Shown: one piece after another, positions 53,538 through 62,465 of the stretch
Position numbering within the stretch: the first letter of the stretch is position 1
Layout of the letters: each line of letters opens with the position of its first letter
Assembly: GCA_014379625.1 (NCBI GenBank)
Contig: JACMLJ010000076.1
Location: 1 to 62,465 of the forward strand
Direction of reading: 5' to 3'
Length of the DNA: 62,465 nucleotides
Source of the DNA: Ferruginibacter sp.
GTDB lineage: Bacteria > Bacteroidota > Bacteroidia > Chitinophagales > Chitinophagaceae
Made by a program: the position numbers and the translations under genes
Notes under the pieces: generated by a model
Seen by the model: only the letters and a program-made list of their open reading frames with translations
Told to the model about the DNA's origin: nothing
Databases searched by the model: none

Positions 53538-55434
53538 TTAATACCGTTTTACCATTTTTTAAGCCAGCAAAGGGACCTGCATTCACATTTGTTTCATCTC
53601 TTTGAGTACCAAAATAGTCCCTGTCGATTTTTAAAGATGTGCCGTCCGGGTTTTCGAAAAAAACGTTTGGAATTTTTGCTTTACCCAATATTTCGGTGGT
53701 TATCATTTTCCCACTTTGTTTGTAAAACGTTTCATCAAATGTAAAATGCAGGTATACATCACTACCTTCTTCCACCAATTGAATCTCCGGATTATAGTCA
53801 GCCACCTCCCTGTAAGCTGTTTCTTTTTCACTTGGTTTAGCGCCATTGTAGTATAGGTTGTCGCTTATCCAAAACGGAAATTTTGTGTTTCCATATACCG
53901 CCAGGCCATGCGTATATTTTTCATTTTTGCCAGTTAAATTAGCTTTGCCAACGAATATGTTGTTATAATAGCGGTCGTCGCCGGAATTGATAACAGTTAA
54001 CCCTTTTATCGCCGTAGAATGTGGTAAATGATAAGGTGTAAACCTTCTGGGGTCTGGCCACATATAAATAGTACCCGTTATAAGGTTGTGCAGAAACGCC
54101 CCGCCTTCCGACTGGGTTTTAATTCCCATTGGGGATAAGAGTATATTATTGTCGACAATAAAAGGCCCATGGTTCACTTCAAGAAAAATATCTTCCAGGT
54201 CGTTGTTGTATAAAAGGTTGGCTGATACCCGGGTGCCCTGTGTCATCCAGTCTAACCATATACCGATGGCGGATTCATGTATCCGATTGTTTCTAATGGT
54301 GGCATCAATCGCCGCATGAAACTTAATACCTCCAATCTCGGCGCCCTTAAATTGTCTTTTTGTCCAAATATTATAAATATGGTTGTTTTCAATAGTGCTG
54401 AACGCTGCCCCCATGCTTCCGCAAATACCCGTTTGTTCGCAATTGAATATTTTGTTATTCCGTATAATATGTGAACCCACCTGGTCTTTGTTCCATCCAT
54501 TTCTTAAGGTTCTGAATGTTACTTCTATATAATGAATATTGCCATCATTATTAATATTTCCAATATCGGCAGACCAAACATTATGGCCCGTGCTACGGTC
54601 TTTTCCTAAAGTGATCCCGGAGCATTTAGAATCGCTGATCACATTGTTTTCAATAATCCAGCCCTTATTCCAATGGGCGGCGACCATACCAACCTGTTCA
54701 GCCGTGGGAGGGGCCCATTGTGTAGCTGCCTGGCTAATGTAAAAACCGGATATTGTTATATAGTTGACACCTGGCTTATCCGGATAAATACAGGTTCGCC
54801 TTGTGCTGATCTCTACCAATTGCTTATTTGGATTTGCCTGCTGGAAGTTTGCCCAAATGGTGGTGTTTTTTTCATCGCTTTCGCAATACCACACATAACT
54901 GGCGCCTGCTGAATCTTTTATTTTACCGTCGGCAACCGGGTTGAGAACTTTTTCCAAACTTTCTTTCTCAAAAAGCGACTTCCCGTCTAAAAATACTTCA
55001 CCGGTATGGTGAACCCTTCCCATACGATTAAACCAATCGCCAAAAATTGAATCCTGGTAGGGGTTATAATCTCCAAAAAAAGAATTGGGGATAATCAATT
55101 TCCAAACACCCCCTTTGGCATTTTTCCATCCCTTTGTTATCTCAGATCCCTTAATCTCCACTTTGTCACCCGGTACTGCCCTGTAAACAATCCTCTTTAA
55201 ATTACTTTCACCTCCACGCAAGGGATTAACCCATTCGCGATAGGTACCGGCATGTACAGAAATTGTGTCTCCGGCAACGGCGTATTTAACTGCTGTTGAA
55301 ATCGTTTTAAAAGGTTTGAGGGCCGAACCAATATTGTCATCATTTCCATTTTTTGAAACATGGTATTCATGCGAAAAAGCAGAAGTGGTTATAAATACAC
55401 CCAAAATCAAAAAAAATAAATTCAACTTTTTCAT
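53527..55434 (-). CDS. Secreted right-handed parallel beta-helix protein (probable polysaccharide-acting)
   Basis: 635 aa with a signal peptide (MKKLNLFFLILGVFITTSAF). It begins EYHVSKNGNDDNIGSALKPF, with the pectate-lyase-like entry TISTAVKYAVAGDTISVHAG, then runs through helix coils (IIENNVISDSKCSGITLG, HIIRNNKIFNCEQTGICGSM, ATIRNNRIHESAIGIWLDWM, FIVDNNILLSPMG) and a C-terminal beta domain ending GPFAGLKNGKTVLKVW. It is of a different subfamily from the pair at 8.2 and 50.5 kb. Many relatives are annotated only as beta-helix proteins; lyase or hydrolase activity on uronate-containing glycan is inferred. It is the last gene of the 62-53.5 kb minus-strand set. Confidence 0.82.
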   Translation of the reverse strand: MKKLNLFFLILGVFITTSAFSHEYHVSKNGNDDNIGSALKPFKTISTAVKYAVAGDTISVHAGTYREWVNPLRGGESNLKRIVYRAVPGDKVEIKGSEITKGWKNAKGGVWKLIIPNSFFGDYNPYQDSIFGDWFNRMGRVHHTGEVFLDGKSLFEKESLEKVLNPVADGKIKDSAGASYVWYCESDEKNTTIWANFQQANPNKQLVEISTRRTCIYPDKPGVNYITISGFYISQAATQWAPPTAEQVGMVAAHWNKGWIIENNVISDSKCSGITLGKDRSTGHNVWSADIGNINNDGNIHYIEVTFRTLRNGWNKDQVGSHIIRNNKIFNCEQTGICGSMGAAFSTIENNHIYNIWTKRQFKGAEIGGIKFHAAIDATIRNNRIHESAIGIWLDWMTQGTRVSANLLYNNDLEDIFLEVNHGPFIVDNNILLSPMGIKTQSEGGAFLHNLITGTIYMWPDPRRFTPYHLPHSTAIKGLTVINSGDDRYYNNIFVGKANLTGKNEKYTHGLAVYGNTKFPFWISDNLYYNGAKPSEKETAYREVADYNPEIQLVEEGSDVYLHFTFDETFYKQSGKMITTEILGKAKIPNVFFENPDGTSLKIDRDYFGTQRDETNVNAGPFAGLKNGKTVLKVW

Positions 55435-55527
55435 TATGGTATAATTTCTTTTTGGTGGTTATTAATTTTGCCAAGCGGGCGCTTTAATTTTTAGCGGCGG
55501 CAGGCATCATTGTATTACCATTATCTA

Positions 55528-56427
55528 TCACCGCTTTGCTATATTTAATACCTCCGGCCTGAGGTAGGGATGGTTCATCTCCACAATAGTTTTATGCGCA
55601 TAGGGATCATCCCCTGCAATCATGACGATGTCCCGTAAATCTTCTGTTAATGGAAACTTCCCGTCCTGGTCCCATGGCAACATACTTTCAGCGCTCATAT
55701 AATGATTAACCAGTGCTGTTCTAAAATTATTTGCTGTTTTATTGCGCAACGAACTATGTAATAAATACCCGTTAAAGAAAACCACATCCCCTTTCCTTGC
55801 TTCTAATGGTATTACCGAATCAGTACTATATCCCGACACATCAATTGTATCCACATCTGCATATTCATCACTATTATTAACTACCCTCGGCATGATATAA
55901 CCAGACCGGTGACTTCCCGGCACCACCCACAAACAACCATTCTCCACACCCGCATCATCAATGGCAATCCATACACCGGTTAAAGACTTATCCCTTGTTG
56001 GGATATAAAATTCATCCTGGTGCCAGGCCTGTCCTGCTTTTCCGGGGCCTTTTACAAATAACATGGATTGCATGCATTTGATATTCGGGCTCACGATTTG
56101 TTCCAGCACATCCACCACCGGTTGATGGGCCAGGTATCTTTTAATGACCGGCGAAATTTTATGGGGGAAATGAATAGCAACATATTTTTTCAGTATGTCA
56201 TTGTCACTTTCATTTTGGCCTGCAGGCAACATACCTTCTATAATGCCATAATGCCCTTTGAATATTTTTGCAGTATCGGCTTTTAATTCAGCTACCGCTT
56301 CGGGCGAGAATAAACCGCGGCCTGTTAGGTAGCCATATTCTTTATAAAATCCGATATTCGCTGCTGTGATTTTCCCACCCGCTATCACTTGCTTTTCCTG
56401 GTTAAGTATTTCTTGTATATCGGTCAT
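55528..56427 (-). CDS. Phytanoyl-CoA dioxygenase-family protein
   Basis: 299 aa without a signal peptide, so cytosolic. The non-haem iron site is complete: WHQDEF (His136, Asp138) and LLHSSLRNKTANNFRTALV (His224, with Arg236 for 2-oxoglutarate). GCLWVVPGSHRSGYI is the usual cap motif. Members use iron and 2-oxoglutarate to hydroxylate or otherwise oxidise small molecules. Its place in a glycan locus is unusual; it could modify an unusual sugar acid, an aglycone or a lipid. It is 93 bp upstream of the beta-helix gene and ~330 bp downstream of the GH36 gene. Confidence 0.88.
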   Translation of the reverse strand: MTDIQEILNQEKQVIAGGKITAANIGFYKEYGYLTGRGLFSPEAVAELKADTAKIFKGHYGIIEGMLPAGQNESDNDILKKYVAIHFPHKISPVIKRYLAHQPVVDVLEQIVSPNIKCMQSMLFVKGPGKAGQAWHQDEFYIPTRDKSLTGVWIAIDDAGVENGCLWVVPGSHRSGYIMPRVVNNSDEYADVDTIDVSGYSTDSVIPLEARKGDVVFFNGYLLHSSLRNKTANNFRTALVNHYMSAESMLPWDQDGKFPLTEDLRDIVMIAGDDPYAHKTIVEMNHPYLRPEVLNIAKR

Positions 56428-56753
56428 AACATAAGTTTTATTTTTGATGATAATTTATTGCAATAGAAAAACCCTGCTTTGCCGTAAGTTGAAGGCATAT
56501 TTATTAACTGCTGATCATCTTGTTTTATACTTTTTACTGGTGGATGCTTTTATTAATCCTGGCAAGTGAATTATTCAAAACCCTGCTCATTCATGAGTTG
56601 GTGGTTTACTGATTAAACTTAAATGATGGCAGCAAAATCAAAGCTACCACAGCCTGATGGCTGATTTGCCATTGCCGGTTCCAACAATCTGCCAGCTTCA
56701 ATGTCAGTATGTGATCTGCCTCTCCGGTTTTTATACTTAACGTGGTAATCACA
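56428..56753. other. Intergenic region, no gene
   Basis: A 326-bp gap. A 72-codon minus-strand frame that begins inside the GH36 gene and continues to 56606 is present but reads as a shadow. No hairpin or promoter was recognised. Confidence 0.45.
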
Positions 56754-58862
56754 TTATTGTAAACTGATCTCAAAAAGTTCACCATCATAAAGTTTTGGAA
56801 GCGTAATTTCAAAACCCTGCGCACCCAGCTCTTTTCCGGTATGGGTACCCATTAATTTACCATCCATTTGTTTTACAGTATATATTTTCTCCGGATCCAG
56901 GTAACGAACAGTAACCTGCCGTTTGGTTTCAATAGCGCCATGACGGAATACGCCAACTATACCACCTGTTTTTGTGTCAGTGTTTATTCGCTGAAAGCCA
57001 TCCCACATACCTTCCATCGGTTCACCAAAGCCATTCAAATCCTGCCTGAAACTCATTATTTGAAAACGGTTTTCCATTAGTTGAAGCCAATCTGCAAAGC
57101 CCCTGTATTTTTTTAATTCCGCAGCACTCAATTTCCTGGGATCGCCCAGCATTATTGGTAAGGCGCCTGCCAATGATTTAATATGGAGGTCCCATCCACT
57201 ATCCTGCATTTCGGGGTTGCCAATAACCAATGCAGTGGCAGGAACGGCCGGCGAACGCCACCAGGCCATATTTCTGATACGCAAGTCTATCTTTTCATCA
57301 GGTCCGTTATAGTTTGACATCCAATTGCCTTCGGCATGCTTTAGCATGGCATAATCAATCAGTTGCAAACCGCCCATTGTTTCGAATGTACAATCGATGA
57401 ACAGGTTTGGCGTTGTTACATGCAACTCATCAAATAAGTTCCACATCGGCTCATAATTGGCGTATAATGATTCGGAATGATCCTTATGTCCTGCATGGTT
57501 GGTAGCATAACATCCAGACTCATTAATATTGAACCGGTAAGGGCTGGTTACCACCGAAAAATCTAATTTCAGGTATTGTAAACCATAGTCCCCAATCAAC
57601 CTGTTCAGTACTTCCTTTATATAGCCGTACCAGCCTGTACTAAAGCAAGCGGTGTATTTGTCGGGATCATCTATTACCAATGAAATCGGCTTTCCGTTTT
57701 TATCCTTTACAAACCATTCCGGGTGCTGGTGATAAACCTTGCTCAAGGGGTCGGCTGTACCAATACTTACCCAAAGTCCGGGCTTCATACCTAAAGATTT
57801 TATGTAATCCATCACCGGCTTTAACCCATTTGGAAACTTCTTTTTATCAATACCCCAATCACCATAGCTATCCTGCCAACCATCATCAATAACAAACTCT
57901 TTCATCCCTGCATCTGCTGCTGCTTTCGCCAGCTCCATAATAAGTTTTTCATCTATTTTTTTTGCAAAAGGGGTCCATGTATTATAGACAAATGTTGGCT
58001 TCTTCTCCAATTCTGAGAGGCGTATACCCATATGTTTTCGCACAAACTCCGGTACCGCCGTGTTCAGCATTTCATCAGGGTCTTTATGATTGTTGTACAC
58101 CATGGTAAATACCTGCGGAGTAGTAAAGCTTTCACTCTTCGCGATGTATTTTTTAAAAGGGAAACGGGCATCTTTATGCGTAAGGCCGATGTTGATGGCA
58201 AGTTCATCCCAAAATACAGCAGTGTGTTTCATTACACCGGATGCCTCATTGCCAATCACTATGCCTTGCTGCCAGTCGCTGTTATGAACTGTAAGCAATG
58301 CATCCTGCATATTGCCATCATAAGGCCCGATGGAACGGCGTCGACCGTAATCATGGCATACCCAGCTAAAAGTTGATGGATAATATCCGGTTACTTCAAA
58401 TTTTTCTATATCAACAGATTCTAACTGAACTGTTGCCTGGGTAAGGTTTTTGATTATTAAGTTTTTTCGTATAACCGGCAAGGATGGGTAAAGTAAAAAT
58501 TGCACTTGTACCTCTATCTTTTTGTCTTCACTTAATAATGTTACTGTAGCCCCATCACCTGATTTTGCATCGGTATGTTTTTCCACGCTTTTTAAAGCCC
58601 AGTTCCCTTTACCTGAATAAACTTTATTATTTATTTCAAACTGAAAATCGGTATTTTCCGAAAGGAAGTACTTAAACACACCCACCACAGGCTTATACAA
58701 TGAAGTAATAAACTTTCCTTTATCAGCAGGTAGTTTAATGGTTCGTTCAACAAGACCGTTGTTTAATTTCAATTCAGCCTTTGTCCACGAAGCATAAGGC
58801 TGTGCTGAACCCAATGCTGATATTATCAGAAAGCAACCAAACAGTAAAATGTGTTTATTCAT
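56754..58862 (-). CDS. GH36 alpha-galactosidase-like hydrolase with altered acid/base site
   Basis: 702 aa with a signal peptide (MNKHILLFGCFLIISALGSA). An N-terminal beta supersandwich (~25-280) and a barrel (~290-590) match the GH36/melibiase layout: VYNTWTPF, EFVIDDGWQDSYGDWGID, GMKPGLWVSIG, YLKLDFS (Asp434, the nucleophile), FIDCTFETMGG and LKHAEGNWMSNYNGPDEKID. GH36 enzymes normally have an Asp acid/base in a TSD-type motif at the last site; here it reads MSN (Asn517), with Asp522 five residues on. The enzyme may therefore use a different acid or a different substrate. It is secreted, lies 131 bp downstream of the GH92 gene, and may release alpha-galactose or a related sugar. Confidence 0.85.
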   Translation of the reverse strand: MNKHILLFGCFLIISALGSAQPYASWTKAELKLNNGLVERTIKLPADKGKFITSLYKPVVGVFKYFLSENTDFQFEINNKVYSGKGNWALKSVEKHTDAKSGDGATVTLLSEDKKIEVQVQFLLYPSLPVIRKNLIIKNLTQATVQLESVDIEKFEVTGYYPSTFSWVCHDYGRRRSIGPYDGNMQDALLTVHNSDWQQGIVIGNEASGVMKHTAVFWDELAINIGLTHKDARFPFKKYIAKSESFTTPQVFTMVYNNHKDPDEMLNTAVPEFVRKHMGIRLSELEKKPTFVYNTWTPFAKKIDEKLIMELAKAAADAGMKEFVIDDGWQDSYGDWGIDKKKFPNGLKPVMDYIKSLGMKPGLWVSIGTADPLSKVYHQHPEWFVKDKNGKPISLVIDDPDKYTACFSTGWYGYIKEVLNRLIGDYGLQYLKLDFSVVTSPYRFNINESGCYATNHAGHKDHSESLYANYEPMWNLFDELHVTTPNLFIDCTFETMGGLQLIDYAMLKHAEGNWMSNYNGPDEKIDLRIRNMAWWRSPAVPATALVIGNPEMQDSGWDLHIKSLAGALPIMLGDPRKLSAAELKKYRGFADWLQLMENRFQIMSFRQDLNGFGEPMEGMWDGFQRINTDTKTGGIVGVFRHGAIETKRQVTVRYLDPEKIYTVKQMDGKLMGTHTGKELGAQGFEITLPKLYDGELFEISLQ

Positions 58863-58993
58863 TATTGAATTTTTATGTAGTTTATCCCGATTTAGGGTTT
58901 ATGGGGCATTCATTTTTTTATATTTCACTTGATTTTTCTGTCAACCCTGCATTTTCCCATCTTGATAAATAAGCAACTTGCCTTTTAAAAAGA

Positions 58994-61231
58994 TTAATAA
59001 TATTGATTTTTAATTTGTACCGGCTTATTCCCCATTACAAACTCTATTGTTCCTCCATTTTCAATATCCTGATGGATAAACCAGGATTTATTCCATTGCC
59101 TGCCATTTATCCTGCACGATTGAATATAAATATTTTTATCAGAAGCATTCTTTGCTGTTATCCTTAAATTTTTCCCATTGGCCAGCTTCATAGAAACAGA
59201 AGAAAAAGCAGCACCGGTAAGGTAATAGATATTTTGTCCTGCATTGGGGAAGAACCCCATGGCGGAGAAAATATACCAACTGCTCATGGCGCCACTATCA
59301 TCATTTTGCATATAGCCATCAAGTGAATAGCGATCTCTCATCAGCTTACGAACATAATAGCTGGCCAGGTCCGAGCGGTCTGCATAATGAAAAGCCTGTA
59401 CCGCCAGAAAAGCTGGTTCATTACCATAATCGATCAATTTATTTTCGAAGGCATAGGCAAGTTTTTTGGCAAACATCTTTTTACCGCCAGAGAGTTGTAC
59501 CAGCTTCTCAAACTGGTGGGGAATAAAGTAAGAATAGGTCCAGGAACTGCCTTCATAAAAATAGTCCCGCCACGAACCCCATTCTTTCTTAATATCGATA
59601 GGTACAAATCCACTGCCTAAACGCTTTGGAACAATAAAACCTTTAAAGCCATCGCTTTCTGCCTCCGGGTTCCATAAATTTTCCCACTTGCCACTTCTGT
59701 CAAGGTACTTTTTATAGTCTGATTCGGTGCCTAATTTTTTGGCCATCTGTGCAGCACAAAAATCGTTGTAAGCATATTCCAGGGTTACGGAACAACTCAT
59801 TTTTCCCGCAGGTATCCACCCCAACTCTTTGTACATTTTACTGCTGTCGGGTCTTCCATAGCCAATGCCTTTTCGTTCAGTTTCGGCTTGCGACCGCATC
59901 AGCTTATACGCTTCATTCCAGTCAACGCCTTGTATCCCTTTTACATAGGCATCAGCAATAATATTATCAATATTATTACCGCCCTGCTCTACACCCATAT
60001 CGTTGCCATTAACAAACGCATCTTTTACAAAACCAAATTTTTTAGATCGCGCAATAAAGGAATTGATTGTGCCGCTAACCATACCCGGGTTAATCAGTAC
60101 ATGCAAAGGGTATACTGTTCGCCAGGTATCCCATACGGCAAAATGATCATCCCAAACAGGCACATCTTTTCCAAAATTTTGGCTATCGTTTGTCCTGTCG
60201 CGGGGCATGAGGTGTGCATGGTACAAGGCACTATAAAAAATAGTTTTTTCCGTTTCTGTACCAACACTGATGTCAATCTTACTCAATGTGTTATTCCAGA
60301 TTGACTTTGCAGTTTCTTTTACGGTGCGATAATCAAACCCGGGAATTTCAGCATCCAGCCATGCTTTGGCCTGCTCAATACTTTTGTAAGAAACCGCAAT
60401 TTTTAAGTATATGATTTCATTGGCCTTTGTGGAGAAGTTGAGTATCGCCCCTACCCTGTCATTTTTCTTTAGTAATCCCTGGGAGGCTGATCCTATTGAG
60501 ATTGCACCGTTTAACCAGGTACCTTTTTGTATGGGCTTTTTACTTACCTCTGCAACAAAGTATACGGAATAATTTCCACCACCGAAGCCACCCCGGTAAA
60601 CAGCATTACCTGTAACATAGCTACCATCAATAGTCACTTTACCGCCGGATACTTCCCCGCCGATAATAGTTTTAATATCCATCGGAATATTGTGGGTAAT
60701 GTCGAGCAGCAGGTTGCTGCTGTCTGATTTCGGAAAAGTAAATTGATAAATTGCGCTGTGATACGAAGGCGAAACCCTTGTAGCAATATTGTACCTGTTA
60801 AGTGTTACCTGGTATTCGTAAGGCGTTGCCTTTTCATTTGACTTTGGAGAGTCATGCTCTTTATCCCCAACAGCAAGGCCAGTTTGCGGCGATAAAAATA
60901 TTTGTCCGTTAGTGCCCCAACCTGTGGCAGAAACATGCAATTGGCCAAAGCCCCTGATGGGTTCTTTTGGATGGTACCCATCGTCCTGTCCACGTTGGGT
61001 TTGAGGGCTTGGGTTGATGGAACCAAATGGTAATTGCGGACCAATTACACAATTACTATTATTGTCTCTTACTCCAATAAAATTATCAACGTAATCAACA
61101 TGCAGCTTCTTTGTTTGTGCCTGGATAAGGTGGCCATTTATGACCAAAAAAATCAAAGCAATAAACATGCATCGGCAATAACACAAAAAGTTATTGATAC
61201 CAATGGGTGAACTTAGTTTTAAGATTTCCAT
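58994..61231 (-). CDS. GH92 alpha-mannosidase
   Basis: 745 aa from the ATG at 61231, preferred because AAAGGAG lies about 9 nt upstream and the following residues form a signal (INNFLCYCRCMFIALIFLVI...IQAQ); longer in-frame starts overlap the upstream esterase gene. The GH92 layout is an N-terminal beta-sandwich (~60-270; YVDNFIGVRDNNSNCVIGPQ, SPQTQRGQDDGYHP) and an (alpha/alpha)6 domain (~280-740) with FYSALYHAHLMP, FAVWDTWRTVYPL, SCSVTLEYAYNDFC, and NDDSGAMSSWYIFSAMGFFP. GH92 enzymes are inverting, calcium-dependent exo-alpha-mannosidases (1,2-, 1,3-, 1,4-, 1,6-linked or mannose-1-phosphate). It lies 16 bp after the sialate-O-acetylesterase-like gene. Confidence 0.94.
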   Translation of the reverse strand: MEILKLSSPIGINNFLCYCRCMFIALIFLVINGHLIQAQTKKLHVDYVDNFIGVRDNNSNCVIGPQLPFGSINPSPQTQRGQDDGYHPKEPIRGFGQLHVSATGWGTNGQIFLSPQTGLAVGDKEHDSPKSNEKATPYEYQVTLNRYNIATRVSPSYHSAIYQFTFPKSDSSNLLLDITHNIPMDIKTIIGGEVSGGKVTIDGSYVTGNAVYRGGFGGGNYSVYFVAEVSKKPIQKGTWLNGAISIGSASQGLLKKNDRVGAILNFSTKANEIIYLKIAVSYKSIEQAKAWLDAEIPGFDYRTVKETAKSIWNNTLSKIDISVGTETEKTIFYSALYHAHLMPRDRTNDSQNFGKDVPVWDDHFAVWDTWRTVYPLHVLINPGMVSGTINSFIARSKKFGFVKDAFVNGNDMGVEQGGNNIDNIIADAYVKGIQGVDWNEAYKLMRSQAETERKGIGYGRPDSSKMYKELGWIPAGKMSCSVTLEYAYNDFCAAQMAKKLGTESDYKKYLDRSGKWENLWNPEAESDGFKGFIVPKRLGSGFVPIDIKKEWGSWRDYFYEGSSWTYSYFIPHQFEKLVQLSGGKKMFAKKLAYAFENKLIDYGNEPAFLAVQAFHYADRSDLASYYVRKLMRDRYSLDGYMQNDDSGAMSSWYIFSAMGFFPNAGQNIYYLTGAAFSSVSMKLANGKNLRITAKNASDKNIYIQSCRINGRQWNKSWFIHQDIENGGTIEFVMGNKPVQIKNQYY

Positions 61232-61247
61232 TTCTGTACTCCTTTTG

Positions 61248-62465
61248 TTATTTATTTTTATCATCGTTTTTATTATAAGTAATGCCTTTAAAATCATCTG
61301 TACGGAAAGGATAAGCGGGTAATCCCTCCTTATTAATAAGATTGACAGCAGCAGGGTTATTAGCCCACGCATACCTTACTGCTGTTATAGGTTTGCCATC
61401 CGGCGATGAAATAGAGAGGGTATTTTTACCACTGATCACAGCTTTTGTTTTTACGAATTGGTGGCTGCCACCTGTTGCCACTGCAAATTCCTTTACCTCC
61501 AAACTGCTATCTTTTGTTGCCAGGCCAGTGCCTTCATTCGTAAAATAAATGGTACAATCATTCCGCTTGTAAACCGCTTTTGCAAACACCGGCCCTGATG
61601 CCAGCAAATCCTTTTCCCCATAAACAATTTTCCTTGCCTGCAATGCGAGGCGCTTACCTACATCCTGCTTGTTTTTAGGATGTATATTATTTGCCTCGCC
61701 CAGGTCAATAGCGTTTGCCATGGCAGTATTTTTTAACGACAATGCCATGGCCTGTGCCTCACGCAGCTCAGCCCAAATAGATTCACCAGGTGTGATCGAT
61801 GCGCTTTTAAAACTGGCTAATTGTACAAAAAGGAAGGGTGCCGCGGGAGATTTAAATTGGGCACGCCAATCGTTGATCAGCTTTTTAAACAAGCCCCGGT
61901 AATAGTAGGCTTTTAAAGTATTCGCTTCGCCCTGGTACCACAAAAACCCTTTAAACGCAAAGGGTGTAAGCGGTGCTATCATTCCGTTGAACAATACAGA
62001 AGGCACATGCTCCGTGTTAAAACGCTTTCTGTACGAGACAGTAAAACTGGTATCCAAACTCATCTTGTAATTCCAGCTACCATTTAGTGAAATGGTTTTT
62101 ACAGGGGTTATAAAAGACAGTGGCATACCACTTCTGCCGTACATGCCTGCCCCTCCGTCAAAATCAATGATCCTTACGGTAATATGGTTGTCGCCCTTAC
62201 GAAGGATGGCTTTATCCACCTCATATACCGTACTGTTTTTTTCATCCCTTGTTGAACCTACAATTGTACCATTTACAAAAGCCAGTCCATCGTCTTCTAT
62301 TACCGCTATGCTCAATGAACAATTTGCAGCAATATCGGCTTCGGTAAGGATGATGGTTTTGGTAACCCAAATAATACCATCTTTCAGTTCAATATGCGGT
62401 GTACTTTCAAAGGTGCTGGGGAAATAAGTCACGGGCCATTCGGGGTGCGGTTGTTTTGCCCAATC
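61248..62465 (-). CDS. Sialate O-acetylesterase-like SGNH carbohydrate esterase (5' end off window)
   Basis: 406 codons are present; the frame is open to the window edge, so the N-terminus (with the catalytic Ser block) is missing. Visible: an inserted beta-sandwich (~10-95; DIAANCSLSIAVIEDDGLAF, VRIIDFDGGAGMYG), FAFKGFLWYQGEANTLKAYY with the conserved W-x-QGE oxyanion block, RAQFKSPAAPFLFVQLASF, and ANAIDLGEANNIHPKNKQDVG with the catalytic Asp/His region. These esterases remove O-acetyl groups from sialic acid or, in plant-type loci, from other sugars. Here deacetylation of the target glycan before GH92/GH36 action is the likely task. Stop at 61248 is 16 bp before GH92. Confidence 0.88.
   Translation of the reverse strand, partial: DWAKQPHPEWPVTYFPSTFESTPHIELKDGIIWVTKTIILTEADIAANCSLSIAVIEDDGLAFVNGTIVGSTRDEKNSTVYEVDKAILRKGDNHITVRIIDFDGGAGMYGRSGMPLSFITPVKTISLNGSWNYKMSLDTSFTVSYRKRFNTEHVPSVLFNGMIAPLTPFAFKGFLWYQGEANTLKAYYYRGLFKKLINDWRAQFKSPAAPFLFVQLASFKSASITPGESIWAELREAQAMALSLKNTAMANAIDLGEANNIHPKNKQDVGKRLALQARKIVYGEKDLLASGPVFAKAVYKRNDCTIYFTNEGTGLATKDSSLEVKEFAVATGGSHQFVKTKAVISGKNTLSISSPDGKPITAVRYAWANNPAAVNLINKEGLPAYPFRTDDFKGITYNKNDDKNK

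Noticed and set aside
56606..56824. 72-codon minus-strand ORF
   Set aside because: Its first part overlaps the GH36 gene out of frame; the remainder has no motif or start context.

Overview
The window is almost entirely one very large carbohydrate-processing (PUL-type) gene region from a member of the Bacteroidota, most likely a Chitinophagales/Sphingobacteriales-like free-living glycan degrader. The evidence is two tandem SusC/SusD pairs plus an orphan SusC, lipoprotein signals of the SusD type, a C-terminal type IX secretion (T9SS) sorting domain, a TAnnTTTG-type promoter, and families such as GH97 and GH92 that are typical of this phylum. All genes but one are on the minus strand. No rRNA, tRNA, CRISPR array, integrase or insertion sequence was seen.

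Layout, low to high coordinate (transcription mostly runs right to left). 1-11.5 kb: a block of secreted enzymes, namely an edge-truncated GH67-N-like protein, a divergent GH11 xylanase-like protein, a heparinase II/III-type lyase, GH29, GH97, a beta-helix protein and a GH101/DUF5696-like hydrolase. 12.1-15.3 kb: a GH30 enzyme and a clan GH-A enzyme. 16-26.7 kb: the uptake core SusC-SusD-SusC-SusD followed by a PKD-containing surface lipoprotein, with a rho-independent-type terminator about 430 bp downstream. 27.6-31 kb: an orphan SusC with an STN domain, closely related to the neighbouring SusC. 31.9-50.1 kb: an apparent operon of about 18 kb starting with a GntR-type regulator. It holds GH2, cupin phosphoglucose isomerase, an MFS sugar transporter, ROK kinase, class I mannose-6-phosphate isomerase with an extra N-terminal domain, GH88/GH105, a cellulase-like protein, two tandem lectin/lyase-fold proteins, a small coupled ORF, a TIM-barrel isomerase, a LamG/DUF1961-like protein, an Asp-rich calcium-loop protein and a second cupin isomerase. 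50.5-53.1 kb: the only plus-strand gene, a T9SS-exported beta-helix protein, with a tandem palindromic operator overlapping its probable promoter. 53.3-62.5 kb: a small gene remnant, a beta-helix protein, a phytanoyl-CoA-dioxygenase-like protein, GH36, GH92 and an edge-truncated sialate-O-acetylesterase-like protein.

Inferred cooperation: surface and periplasmic lyases, hydrolases and an esterase fragment a complex acidic, acetylated heteropolysaccharide (xylose/uronate backbone features plus fucose, alpha-galactose, alpha-mannose and beta-linked side groups). SusC/D pairs import oligomers, GH88/GH105 removes unsaturated uronates made by lyases, and monosaccharides cross the inner membrane through the MFS porter and are phosphorylated and isomerised by the ROK/MPI/GPI cassette. 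The exact glycan cannot be named from sequence. The combination of lyase-like proteins of unclear family, duplicated SusC genes and a single local GntR regulator is the main candidate for something undescribed.
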